Source of the DNA: Acidimicrobiales bacterium
GTDB lineage: Bacteria; Actinomycetota; Acidimicrobiia; Acidimicrobiales; Iamiaceae
Length of the DNA stretch: 38,310 nucleotides
Direction of reading: 5' to 3'
Assembly: GCA_025463985.1 (NCBI GenBank)
Contig: JAODBM010000102.1
Location: forward strand, 1-38,310
Part shown: piece by piece, positions 1-8,862 of the stretch
Layout: the number at the start of each line of letters is the position of its first letter
Position numbering within the stretch: position 1 is the first letter of the stretch
Program-made: the position numbers and the translations under genes
Notes under the pieces: generated by a model
What the model was told of the DNA's origin: nothing
Seen by the model: the letters and a program-made list of their open reading frames with translations, nothing else
Databases searched by the model: none

Positions 1-522
1 GCCGGCATCGGCCCCGCGGTGGCGGCGTACACCAGCGTCCTCATCGCCGACACCGCGGTGCCGGCCTGGCACGAGGCGCGCGGCGAGCTGCCGTACCTGT
101 TCGTGAGTTCGGCCGCCGCGGCGGCGACCGGGTGGGGCCTCGTGTGGTCGCCGCTGGACGATCACGGTCCGCTGCGGCGCCTGGCCCCGCTCGCGGCGGC
201 GGCCGAGGTGGGCATCGAGCGCCGCATGGAGCAGCGGCTCGGCATGGTCGGCGAGCCCTATTCGACGGGCCGCGCTGGTGCGCTCCTGCGTTGGGCTCGG
301 GTGCTGACGGTGGCGGGTGGTGTCGGGGGGGCGCTGTTCGGGCGCCGCAGCCGGGTGGGCGCCACGGTGTCGGGCCTGGCGCTGCTGGCCGGGTCGGCGT
401 GCACCCGCTTCGGCGTGTTCGAGGCCGGGCTGGCCTCGGCCGACGACCCGAAGTACACCGTCGGCCCCCAGCGCGAGCGCCGCAACGCCCGCGACCCGGC
501 CGCGCTGGCCCCCACGCCCTGA
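1..522 (+). CDS. NrfD-type polysulfide reductase membrane subunit, C-terminal part (5' end outside window)
   Basis: The frame is open from base 1 to the stop at 522, so only the last 173 codons are present and the true start lies upstream. The visible part has hydrophobic helices and the segment ADTAVPAWHEAR followed by ELPYLF, which I recognise from actinobacterial NrfD-like integral membrane subunits. In that family the protein anchors a molybdopterin/Fe-S oxidoreductase and exchanges electrons with quinone. The tail (PKYTVGPQRERR) is a typical hydrophilic cytoplasmic end of these subunits. The partner Fe-S and catalytic genes would be expected upstream, outside the window. The family call is fairly firm; substrate and complex are unknown. 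Confidence 0.72.
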   Translation, partial: AGIGPAVAAYTSVLIADTAVPAWHEARGELPYLFVSSAAAAATGWGLVWSPLDDHGPLRRLAPLAAAAEVGIERRMEQRLGMVGEPYSTGRAGALLRWARVLTVAGGVGGALFGRRSRVGATVSGLALLAGSACTRFGVFEAGLASADDPKYTVGPQRERRNARDPAALAPTP

Positions 523-543
523 CCACCCCGGTCGGCGCGTCGC

Positions 544-843
544 AAACCCGAGGCAATGACCCACCGGATCGGGCGGCCTTTGCCTCGGGTTTTCCGGCGA
601 GGCAATAGCCCACCCCCGCGGTCGCCGCTCACCCGCCCACCGGTGCGTCATTGCCCTCACGAAAAACCCGAGGCGATGACCCACCGAACCGGCCGGTCAT
701 TGCCTCGGGTTTTCCGGCAAGGCAACAGCCCACCCCCGCGGTCGCCGCTCACCCGCCGACCGGTGCGTCATTGCCCTCACGAAAAACCCGAGGCAATCAC
801 CCACAAAACCGGCCGGTCATTGCCTCGGGTTTCGGCGGGGTGA
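544..843. repeat. 120-bp tandem repeat array with nested inverted repeats (about 2.5 units)
   Basis: Units begin at 544, 664 and 784, so the period is exactly 120 bp; the third unit is cut after about 50 bp. Each unit starts with AAACCCGAGGCAATGAC and about 31 bp later carries the inverse, GTCATTGCCTCGGGTTT (right arms about 581-592, 695-712 and 815-832; the first is degenerate at its inner end). Further copies of the 9-mer core occur inside the units (GGCAATAGC at 601, GTCATTGCC at 647-655). The arms could form strong hairpins with T-rich 3' ends in either direction. The array follows the NrfD-type gene and precedes the GGDEF-EAL gene, so it may act as terminator, protein-binding array or REP/BIME-like element. 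Confidence 0.85.
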
Positions 844-885
844 GCGACCACGTCGCGGCGTCGGGCCCTCAGCAATTGGCCGGAC

Positions 886-3800
886 GTGACGATGGAAGGA
901 CCACGAGATCCCGGCCACCGGGCTCTCAGGGGATTCGGACGGTCGCGGAGAGCTGACGATGCAGCAACTTCAGGCTCGGCGGCGGAGCCAGGACAACGGG
1001 GCGTGAGCGCCCACGAGCGCCAGGGCGAACCCGTCCCCGGCCTGCTCAAGACCCAGCCGCTGTCCGGGTTCGGCGCGACGCCGGGCCCGGCCGGCGAGCC
1101 TGCGGCCGCACCGCCCCCCGCGCCCAGGGACGAGGCCGTAACGATCGCGTCATATGGGCCGGAAGGGGTCGAGGGTCCTGCTGTCGAACCGACCTTCGTG
1201 CCTGCGCCGCCGGCGCCCGAGCCGCGCATCGTCGTCCGTCCCACCGTCGAGCCTCCGCCCGCGGCCCCGGCCCCCCGGGCGCCCGCCTACGACCCGCTCG
1301 AACCGCAGTCCTGGTGGCCCGAGGCGTCCCCCGCCGCACCGGCCCCGGCGCCGCCGACGACCGCACCTGCCCCCGCGCCGTCGGAGTCCATCGTGGCGCC
1401 TTCGAGGTCGACCGCCGCCGACGGCCTCGCACCGGAGTCGTGGTGGCAGCCGGCCGTCCCCGTCGACCCGGGCCGCCCACCCGGTGCCACCGACCTGCCG
1501 ACCGCCACCAACCCGAACGCCACCAACCCGAGCGCCGCCCATCCGGCCGACCCGCTCGGCGCCGTCAGCCCGGCCACGAGCCCGCCCGACGTGCCCCACG
1601 CGCCGACCAGCCCGAACTCCAACCCGCCCGGCCCGGCCAGCCCGCGCATCCCCAACGACAACCTGCGCGCCCTGGCCAGCAACCCGGCTAGCTCGACCGC
1701 CGGCACGCCCAACCCGACCGCCACCCCGGCCAACGCGCCCGCCAGCACGCCCGCCGGCACGCCCAGCCCGCCCAGAGCCGCCGACAACCTGCGCGCCCTG
1801 ACCAGCAACCCGCCTCGCCCGACCGCCAACACGCCCAACACGGCCAGCCCGGCCAACACCAACCCGGCCAACCCGCCCAGCCCGACCGCTCACCCGGCCG
1901 CCGGCCCGCCCAACCCGCGCATCCCCACCGACAACCTGCGCGTCCTGACCAGCAACCCGCCCAGCCAGACCGCCAGCCAGACCGCCAGCCAGCCCGCCAG
2001 CCAGACCGCCGGCCAGACCCCCAACCCGGCCACCGGCCCGGCCGTCAGCCCGAGGGCCACCGCGACCGCGGCGGGGGGCGCGCGGAGGGCTGATGGTCGG
2101 GGGCTGCGGACGCTCGATCAGGTGCACGCGAGCCCGGCGGAGATGGCGGTGGAGCCGTGTCCGTGCGATGGGGACGAGCGGCCGCCGAGCCACCCGCACG
2201 TCTGGCTCGGGTTCCTGCTGGTGGGCGTGGTCGCCAGCTTCGCCGCGCTCGCGGCGCCGGCGACCGGTCGGCCGATCCTGTACGCCAGCGTCCTCCTGGC
2301 GCCGGCGGTCGCCATCGTGGCGGGCTGCTGGCTGCACAAGCCGCCCACGCCGCCGGTCTGGTACGTCCTCGCAGCCGGCCATGTCGCCCTGGCGGTCGCC
2401 GCGTTCTTCCCCGATCGGCTCCCGGCTTCGCGCGCGCCCGGCGCGGTGACGGTCGCGGCGGTGGCCGGCGTCGTGGCGGACGCGCTGTTCGTCGCCGGCC
2501 TCGCCGTGCTGATCCGCCAGCGCAACCGGCGCCGCGATCTCCCGAGCGTGATCGACGCGCTGACCATGCTGGTGGGGACGGGGTTCGTGTTCTGGGTGTG
2601 CCTCATGGCGCCGTACGCCCACGACCCGCACCTCACGCTGCTGACGCGGTCGCTCGCGCTCGGGCGCCCGGCCCTTGACGTCCTGCTGCTGTCCGTCGTC
2701 GCCCGGCTCGCCCTCGACACCGGGCGCCGCACGGCCGCCCTCCACCTCGGGCTCACGGCGTACGTCGTGCTGTTCGCCACCCACTGCCTGCAGCACTACA
2801 GCCTGCTGTCGGGCGGCGCGGACAACGCGCTGCTGCTGCGCGCCGGCGGGCTGGCGTTCGCGGTGCTGTGGGGTGCCGCCGCGCTGCACCCGTCGATCCG
2901 CGAGTCGGCCGAGCCCGACGCGGCCGCGCAGGTGGGGCTGTCGAGCGTGCGGCTGGCGGCCATCGCGGTGGCCGTGCTGCTCGCTCCTGGCGTGCAGCTG
3001 ATGGCGTGGTTCGGCGGCCGCACGATCGACGTCCCGGTGCTCGTGGCGCCCGCGGTCGCGCTGCTCATGCTGGTGGTGGCCCGCCTGAGCGTCACCGTGC
3101 GGGTCCACCAGCAGGCGGAGGCCCGGGAGCGTTCGCTGCGCGAGGCGGGCGCCTCGCTCGCGGCCGCGGCCACGATCGACTCGACCTACCAGGCGATCAT
3201 GGGCTCGGCGGTGGAGATGGCGGGCGAGGTGCGGCTGCGGCTGCTGATCGTCGACGACGACGCGTTCCGGGTGGTGGCCACGAACGGCGACCGGATGCTG
3301 ATCGACCGCAAGGTCACCAAGGGCCTGCTCGGGCGGCAGCGCTACGACGCGCTGGTGGCCGGCCGGGTGCTGCAGCGCCGGTCGGACCGGTCGCTCGCCG
3401 CCCACCTGGATCTCGGCGGGGCCATCCCCTCGGTCGTGATCCTGCCGCTCGCCGTGCAGGACCGGCTGGTGGGCGCGCTGCTGCTGGCCAGCAAGATCGA
3501 GCTGCCGTCGCCGGTCATCGACGGCCTGTCCGCCCTGTCGTTCCAGATCGCCCTGGCCTTGGAGGCCGCGGCGCTGGCCGAGGACCTGCACCGCCAGAGC
3601 AGCGAGGCCTGGTTCAAGTCGCTCATCCAGCACGCGTCGGACGTGGTGACGGTCATCGACACCAGCGCGATCGTCACGTTCCAGAGCTCGTCGGCCGAGC
3701 CGGTCTTCGGGTGGATCCCCGAGTCGTGGGTCGGGCGGTCGGTGTTGGAGCGCCTGCACCCCGAGGACATCACCGGCTTCACCCGGGCCCTCTCCAGCGG

Positions 3801-5316
3801 CGCCGGCACCCCGGGCCACCCGAGCAGCTTCGAGTGGCGCTGGTTCTGCGCCGACGGCACGTGGATCTACGCCGAGACCCGCTGGACCGACCTGCGCGAC
3901 GACCCGAACGTCAACGGCATCGTGCTCAACACCCGGGACGTGACCGAGCGGCGGGCGTTCGAGGCGCAGCTGCAGCGCCAGGCGTTCCACGACGGCATCA
4001 CCGACTTGGCCAACCGCGCCCTCTTCCACGACCGGGTCGAGCACGCCCTCAGCCGCGAGCAGCGCACCGAGCAGCCGATCAGCGTGCTGTTCATCGACCT
4101 CGACGACTTCAAGACGGTCAACGACAGCCTCGGCCATGCGGCCGGCGACGAGCTGCTCCGCCTCGTGGCCGACCGGCTGCGGGACTTGCTGCGCACCTCG
4201 GACACCGCGGCCCGGCTGGGCGGCGACGAGTTCGCCGTGCTGCTCGAAGAGGGCGGCGTCGACCTGGCGTCCGAGGTGGGTGAGCGGATGCTGGAGGAGT
4301 TCGCGGCGCCGTTCAACCTCGAGGGCCGCGAGCTGTTCGTCCACGCCAGCATCGGCATCGCGTCCAGCAACATGGGCCGGGCGGGCACCGAGACGGCGGA
4401 CACGCTGCTGCGCGACGCCGACGCCGCGATGTACATGGCCAAGAGCTTGGGCAAGGACCGCGTCGAGCTGTTCGAGCCGGCCATGCACGACAACGTGCTC
4501 AAGCGGCTCGAGCTCAAGGCCGAGATGGAGCGCGGGTCCGACGACGGCGAGTTCGCCCTCTACTACCAGCCGATCATCGAGCTCTCGACGGGCCGGCTCT
4601 CGGGCCTCGAAGCGCTCGTGCGCTGGAACCACCCGCGCCACGGCCTCGTCAACCCCAACGACTTCATCCCGTTGGCCGAGGAGACGGGGCTGATCATCCC
4701 GATCGGGCGCTGGTGCCTCATCGAGGCCTGCCGCCGCCTGCCCGCCATCCACGCCCTGTATCCCGCGGACCCGCCGGTCACCATGGCCATCAACCTGTCG
4801 GGCAAGCAGGTGCAGCACCCCGAGATCGTGCAGGACGTGCGGGCTGCGCTGGCCGGTTCGGGCGTCGACCCGTCGTGCATCACGTTGGAGATCACCGAGT
4901 CGGTGATGATGGAGGACACCGAGTTCGCGGTGCGGCGCCTCAACGAGCTCAAGGATCTCGGCGTGCGGCTGGCCATCGACGACTTCGGCACCGGCTTCTC
5001 GTCGCTCAACTCGCTGCGCAACTTCCCGGTCGACATCCTCAAGGTCGACCGTTCGTTCACGTCGAAGCTGCACTCGAGCCCGAAGGACTCGGCGGTGGTG
5101 AACGCCATCCTCGAGCTGGCCCGCATCCTCAAGATGAAGCCGGTGGCCGAGGGCATCGAGGACCTGGAGCAGCTCGACCAGCTGACGCTCGCGGGCTGCA
5201 CCTACGGCCAGGGCTTCCTGCTGGCGAAGCCGATGAACGACGTCCATCTCGAGCTGTTCCTCGCCGAACGCCACGCCACCCGGGCCGCTGGCGAGTCCGA
5301 GCTCAGCTGGCGCTGA
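886..5316 (+). CDS. Membrane-bound GAF-PAS-GGDEF-EAL cyclic-di-GMP enzyme with long disordered N-terminus
   Basis: The 1476-residue protein is predicted to make and/or degrade c-di-GMP. Residues 1-430 are Pro/Ala/Thr/Asn rich and look disordered, with three DNLRxLxSNP motifs (from D258, D300 and D349). About ten membrane segments span 437-741. A GAF-like domain (about 758-902) and a PAS domain (about 905-1025) follow. The GGDEF domain has an intact GGDEF at 1112-1116 and an I-site RxxD (RTSD) five residues before it. The EAL domain has EAL at 1242-1244 plus the ITES, DDFGTG, KVDRS and EGIE elements, so both activities look competent. The GTG at 886 gives the longest frame; ATG 892 or GTG 1003, each in frame, are credible alternatives because 886 has no clear RBS. 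The four secreted repeat-protein genes lie directly downstream on the same strand. Confidence 0.93.
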   Translation: MTMEGPRDPGHRALRGFGRSRRADDAATSGSAAEPGQRGVSAHERQGEPVPGLLKTQPLSGFGATPGPAGEPAAAPPPAPRDEAVTIASYGPEGVEGPAVEPTFVPAPPAPEPRIVVRPTVEPPPAAPAPRAPAYDPLEPQSWWPEASPAAPAPAPPTTAPAPAPSESIVAPSRSTAADGLAPESWWQPAVPVDPGRPPGATDLPTATNPNATNPSAAHPADPLGAVSPATSPPDVPHAPTSPNSNPPGPASPRIPNDNLRALASNPASSTAGTPNPTATPANAPASTPAGTPSPPRAADNLRALTSNPPRPTANTPNTASPANTNPANPPSPTAHPAAGPPNPRIPTDNLRVLTSNPPSQTASQTASQPASQTAGQTPNPATGPAVSPRATATAAGGARRADGRGLRTLDQVHASPAEMAVEPCPCDGDERPPSHPHVWLGFLLVGVVASFAALAAPATGRPILYASVLLAPAVAIVAGCWLHKPPTPPVWYVLAAGHVALAVAAFFPDRLPASRAPGAVTVAAVAGVVADALFVAGLAVLIRQRNRRRDLPSVIDALTMLVGTGFVFWVCLMAPYAHDPHLTLLTRSLALGRPALDVLLLSVVARLALDTGRRTAALHLGLTAYVVLFATHCLQHYSLLSGGADNALLLRAGGLAFAVLWGAAALHPSIRESAEPDAAAQVGLSSVRLAAIAVAVLLAPGVQLMAWFGGRTIDVPVLVAPAVALLMLVVARLSVTVRVHQQAEARERSLREAGASLAAAATIDSTYQAIMGSAVEMAGEVRLRLLIVDDDAFRVVATNGDRMLIDRKVTKGLLGRQRYDALVAGRVLQRRSDRSLAAHLDLGGAIPSVVILPLAVQDRLVGALLLASKIELPSPVIDGLSALSFQIALALEAAALAEDLHRQSSEAWFKSLIQHASDVVTVIDTSAIVTFQSSSAEPVFGWIPESWVGRSVLERLHPEDITGFTRALSSGAGTPGHPSSFEWRWFCADGTWIYAETRWTDLRDDPNVNGIVLNTRDVTERRAFEAQLQRQAFHDGITDLANRALFHDRVEHALSREQRTEQPISVLFIDLDDFKTVNDSLGHAAGDELLRLVADRLRDLLRTSDTAARLGGDEFAVLLEEGGVDLASEVGERMLEEFAAPFNLEGRELFVHASIGIASSNMGRAGTETADTLLRDADAAMYMAKSLGKDRVELFEPAMHDNVLKRLELKAEMERGSDDGEFALYYQPIIELSTGRLSGLEALVRWNHPRHGLVNPNDFIPLAEETGLIIPIGRWCLIEACRRLPAIHALYPADPPVTMAINLSGKQVQHPEIVQDVRAALAGSGVDPSCITLEITESVMMEDTEFAVRRLNELKDLGVRLAIDDFGTGFSSLNSLRNFPVDILKVDRSFTSKLHSSPKDSAVVNAILELARILKMKPVAEGIEDLEQLDQLTLAGCTYGQGFLLAKPMNDVHLELFLAERHATRAAGESELSWR

Positions 5317-5432
5317 CGCGGCAGGAACCCGACAGCTGCCGGCGACCGAATCGCCTCTAGGCGCCTACCCGTTTGAGGCGTACGGTCGGCGGTGTGCGTG
5401 TCGCGCTGTCGGCACGCCAGAAGGAGACGGTC

Positions 5433-6509
5433 ATGAGGTCGGTCGTGGCTCGGATCTCGTCGTTGGCCCTGCTGAGCCTTGTGCTCACGTTCGGCGGCAC
5501 AGGAGGGGCGCAGGCGGCCCATCGGGCGGGCCCGCCCCCGCCGGCGGCCCCGACCCAGGCGGCGGCCACGACGGCGATCGTGCTCCAGAACGGGTGGACG
5601 GGGGCACCGTTCGGCACCGCCGCGCCTTCGGCGGTGAACGTGTCGGGCGTCGTGCACCTCAAGGGCGCCATGAGCACGTCGGGCACGAACCCGGTGGCGT
5701 TCACCTTGCCGTCGGCGCTGCGCCCGCCGGCCACGGTCTATTTGCGGATCGACCTGTGCAACGCCAACACCGGTCGGCTCGTCATCCAGAGCAACGGCGT
5801 CGCCACCGTCACGGCCACGACCACCTTCTCGGAGGCGCAGTGCTTCACGTCGCTCGACGGCGCGTCGTTCCTCGTCAGCGCCGGGACGCCGCTCACCCTC
5901 CAGAACGACTGGTTCGGCGGGCCATACGGCACCAGCCAACCGGCCTCGGGCACCGTCTGGAGCGTGGTGCACCTGAAGGGGTCCATCCAGACGCAGGGGT
6001 CCACCGGCGTGCCGTTCACGCTGCCGTCGTCCCAACGCCCCAGCGCCGCCGTCTACGTCCCGGTCGACATGTGCAACGCGACGATCGGTCGCCTGATGAT
6101 CAGGTCGGACGGCACGGTCACGCCGCAGTGGATCTCGAACCAGCGGGACGCGCAGTGCTTCACGTCCCTCGACGGCGCGTCGTTCCTCGTCAGCGCTGGG
6201 ACGCCGCTGACCCTGCAGAACGGGTGGACTGGTGGGCCCTTCGGCACGAGGCAGCCAGCGGCGTCGGGTGCCTGGGGCGTGGTGCGGTTGCAGGGGGCGA
6301 TCAGCACGTCGGGGTCCAACTCCTCGGCCTTCACGCTGCCCGCCGGAATGCGCCCGAAGGTGGCGGTCTTCGTCCCCGTCGACCTGTGCAACGCCAACCC
6401 CGGCCGGTTGTATATCCAGCCGAGCGGCGCCGTCACCGTCCAGGCCAATGGGTCCTTCTCGAACGCGCAATGCTTCACGTCGCTGGACGGCGCGTCGTTC
6501 GTGCTCTAG
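5433..6509 (+). CDS. Secreted three-module Cys-pair repeat protein, paralogue 1
   Basis: The 358-residue protein starts at an ATG with a strong RBS (AAGGAG at 5421-5426). It has a signal peptide (MRSVVARISSL, then a hydrophobic core ending in AQA-A) and a Pro/Ala linker. Three ~100-residue modules follow, with consensus LQNGWTGxPFGT, VVHLKGAI, FTLPxxxRP, VYVPVD(L/M)CN, GRLxIQ.NG.VTV and QCFTSLDGASF. Each module has two cysteines and there are none elsewhere in the mature part, consistent with one disulfide per module outside the cell. The core pattern resembles beta-rich modules at the ends of phage tail and collagen-like proteins, where an LPxGxRP strand precedes a final SLDGxxF; that link is inference. 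Function is unknown. It is the first of four paralogues. Confidence 0.88.
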   Translation: MRSVVARISSLALLSLVLTFGGTGGAQAAHRAGPPPPAAPTQAAATTAIVLQNGWTGAPFGTAAPSAVNVSGVVHLKGAMSTSGTNPVAFTLPSALRPPATVYLRIDLCNANTGRLVIQSNGVATVTATTTFSEAQCFTSLDGASFLVSAGTPLTLQNDWFGGPYGTSQPASGTVWSVVHLKGSIQTQGSTGVPFTLPSSQRPSAAVYVPVDMCNATIGRLMIRSDGTVTPQWISNQRDAQCFTSLDGASFLVSAGTPLTLQNGWTGGPFGTRQPAASGAWGVVRLQGAISTSGSNSSAFTLPAGMRPKVAVFVPVDLCNANPGRLYIQPSGAVTVQANGSFSNAQCFTSLDGASFVL

Positions 6510-6528
6510 CGGCAACCCAGTGCTTCAA

Positions 6529-7611
6529 ATGAGGTCGGTCTTGGCTCGTGTCTCGTCGGTGATCGCGCTGAGCGCTTTGGTGCTCGGCCTCGCCGGTGGC
6601 CCGAGGGTGGACGCCGCGGCGTCGGCTCGCCGACCGGTGCCGGCAACGGGCACCGCCGCGCTCGCGCCGACGGCGATCCCGCTCAACGCCGGTTGGTATG
6701 CGCTCCCGCTCACGACCAGCAACACCGTGACGGCCGTGATCCTGTCGGGCGTGGTGCACCTCGCCGGCGCGATGGCCACCAAGGGAAGCAATCCGGCGGC
6801 GTTCACGCTCCCCGTCGCGTTCCGCCCGAAGGCGAACGTGTTCGTGCCCGTCGACCTGTGCGACCGGAACAACGGCCGCCTCTACATCCAGGCGAACGGC
6901 GTGGTGTCGGTCCAGGGCGAGAACCAGAACTTCGCGCTGGCCCAATGCTTCACGTCCCTCGAGGGGGCGTCGTTCGCGCTGAACGGGACCTTGCTCACCG
7001 TGCAGCCGGGCTGGACCAATGCGCCGTTCGGCACCAGCAAGGCGGCGGCGCTGAGCAGCTGGGGAGTCGTGCACCTGAAGGGCGCTATCGCCACCACCGC
7101 GAAGAATCCGGTGGCGTTCGTCCTGCCGCTGAGCTTGCGCCCGAAGACCGCGGTCTATGTGCCCGTCGACCTCTGCAACGTCAACGTCGGCCGCCTCTAC
7201 ATCCAGCCCAATGGCATCGTGACGGTCCAAGCGCAAGGGGGCGTGTTCGCAAACGTCCAGTGCTTCACATCCCTCGACGGTGCCTCGTACGTCTTGCGTG
7301 CCGCGACGCCGCTCACCCTCCAGAACGGGTGGGTCGGCGCGCCGTTCGCCACGAGCCAGCCGGCGGCGGCGAACGTGTGGGGCATCGTGCACCTCAAGGG
7401 CGCGATCTCGTCGGGGAGCGTCGGCGACCCGTTCAACCTGCCGGCCAGCGTGCGACCGGGCCGGGAGATCTATGTCGCCGTCGACATGTGCAACGGCACC
7501 AACGGCCGGCTGGACATTCTGACCAACGGCGAGGTGTTCGTCATGTCCGAGACCAGCTACACCCTGGCCACGTGCTTCACGTCCCTCGATGGCGTGTCGT
7601 TCGTGCGCTGA
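6529..7611 (+). CDS. Secreted three-module Cys-pair repeat protein, paralogue 2
   Basis: The 360-residue protein has the same layout as its neighbours: signal peptide MRSVLARVSSV ending near VDA-A, a short Ala/Pro linker and three modules each ending in CFTSL(D/E)G(A/V)S. The ATG was chosen because MRSV(L/V)AR opens all four paralogues. It begins only 19 bp after the previous stop and has no recognisable RBS, unlike the other three, so it may be translated by coupling or reinitiation. The spacer carries CCCAGTGCTTCA, which also occurs where the modules encode AQCFT. Its modules are the most divergent of the array: the first has DLCDRNN in place of DLCNA and the last has TCFTS in place of QCFTS. 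Function is unknown; it is expected to be extracellular. Confidence 0.86.
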   Translation: MRSVLARVSSVIALSALVLGLAGGPRVDAAASARRPVPATGTAALAPTAIPLNAGWYALPLTTSNTVTAVILSGVVHLAGAMATKGSNPAAFTLPVAFRPKANVFVPVDLCDRNNGRLYIQANGVVSVQGENQNFALAQCFTSLEGASFALNGTLLTVQPGWTNAPFGTSKAAALSSWGVVHLKGAIATTAKNPVAFVLPLSLRPKTAVYVPVDLCNVNVGRLYIQPNGIVTVQAQGGVFANVQCFTSLDGASYVLRAATPLTLQNGWVGAPFATSQPAAANVWGIVHLKGAISSGSVGDPFNLPASVRPGREIYVAVDMCNGTNGRLDILTNGEVFVMSETSYTLATCFTSLDGVSFVR

Positions 7612-7738
7612 CGGAAGATGAGGCACCGTGCCACGTGTTCATCGCGAGTTCACGGATCTCCACTGTTCGCATCGTCGACTCCTGCGTAGCGTGCGGACAC
7701 GCGCCATTGCCGGGCGGCTTTGCCACGTGGAGGTAGCC

Positions 7739-8809
7739 ATGAGGTCGGTCTTGGCTCGAACAGCATTGGGTGTGCTGAGCGTCATCGCGCTCGGAGCCGT
7801 CGGTGCGCCGGGGGCTGGTGCCGCGGCATCCACCCTTGGTCAGGTGCCGGCGCCGGCTCCTGCGGCGACGGCGCCGACGGCGCTCACGCTCCAGAACGGT
7901 TGGCACACCTACTCCGGCTCGAGCGCGCCCGCAGCATTGAACGTCTCGGGCGTGGTGCATTTCAAGGGCGCGATTGCCACGGCAGGGAACGACGCGGTGG
8001 CGTTCACCCTGCCGACCGCGCTCCGCCCCACGACCGACGCCTACGTGCCCGTCGATCTCTGCAACGCCAGCAAAGGCCGCCTCCACATCTACTACTCGTC
8101 CGGGTGGGTGGCGATAGAGGCCCAGAACTTCTCGAACGCCCAGTGCTTCACGTCGCTCGAGGGCGCGTCGTATGCATTGAGCGCTGGGACGGCGCTCACC
8201 CTGGTCAACGGCTGGACGGGCGCACCGTTCAGCACCAGCCAACCGACGGCCTCGATCGTGTGGGGAGCCGTGCATCTGAAGGGAGCGATCGCCTCAGGCA
8301 CGACCAGCTTGGCGTTCACCCTGCCGGCCAAGATGCGGCCGCCGACGGCGGTCTACGCGCCCGTCGACCTTTGCGGCAGCACCAACGGGCGGCTCCTCAT
8401 CCAACCGAGCGGCACCGTGTCGGTGCAAACGGGGAGCGGCCCGTTCTCGAACGCGCAGTGCTTCACCTCGCTCGATGGCGCCTGGTTCGCGCTGAGCGGC
8501 ACTGCGGTCACCCTGGTGAACGGCTGGACGGGTGCGCCGTACAGCACCGCGAAGCCCGCCACATTGAGCGCCTGGGGCGTCGTGCAGCTCACAGGCGCGA
8601 TCGCCTCGGGCACGAGCCCCCTGGCGTTCACGCTGCCCACCAATCTGCGCCCGAAGGTGGTCATCTACGTGCACGTCGATATGTGCAACGCCACCAACGG
8701 CCGCCTAATCATCCAGCCGAACGGCCAGGTCGCCGTCCAGGCGGACGGCGGCACCTTCTCGAACGCCCAGTGCTTCACGTCCCTCGATGGAGCCTCGTTC
8801 TTGAAATAG
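7739..8809 (+). CDS. Secreted three-module Cys-pair repeat protein, paralogue 3
   Basis: The 356-residue protein starts at an ATG preceded by GGAGGT (7724-7729 region). The signal peptide MRSVLARTALGVLSVIAL is followed by an Ala-rich cleavage region and the linker QVPAPAPAATAPT, shared almost word for word with paralogue 4. Three modules follow with the same motifs (VVHFKGAI, FTLPTALRP, VDLCNAS, QCFTSLEGAS and so on) and two cysteines each. A 127-bp spacer without a convincing ORF separates it from paralogue 2. Modules 2 and 3 are very close in DNA sequence to modules 2 and 3 of paralogue 4, pointing to recent duplication or gene conversion. Function is unknown. Confidence 0.88.
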   Translation: MRSVLARTALGVLSVIALGAVGAPGAGAAASTLGQVPAPAPAATAPTALTLQNGWHTYSGSSAPAALNVSGVVHFKGAIATAGNDAVAFTLPTALRPTTDAYVPVDLCNASKGRLHIYYSSGWVAIEAQNFSNAQCFTSLEGASYALSAGTALTLVNGWTGAPFSTSQPTASIVWGAVHLKGAIASGTTSLAFTLPAKMRPPTAVYAPVDLCGSTNGRLLIQPSGTVSVQTGSGPFSNAQCFTSLDGAWFALSGTAVTLVNGWTGAPYSTAKPATLSAWGVVQLTGAIASGTSPLAFTLPTNLRPKVVIYVHVDMCNATNGRLIIQPNGQVAVQADGGTFSNAQCFTSLDGASFLK

Positions 8810-8862
8810 CCCGCCAACAGGGCGCCCGTGGTGGGTCGGTAGAAAAGGTTTGGGAGGTCGCT

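Noticed and set aside
544-843. CRISPR-like array
   Set aside because: The unit is 120 bp with conserved 'spacers', inverted copies inside and no cas genes nearby.
1150-5274. A 1374-codon minus-strand frame opposite the GGDEF-EAL gene
   Set aside because: It is an antisense shadow caused by high GC; its composition is arginine- and glutamate-rich noise and no domain is seen, whereas the plus frame has intact motifs.
5317-5432. CGCCT-CT-AGGCG hairpin before the first array gene
   Set aside because: Very short stem near a promoter position; insufficient to call terminator or operator.
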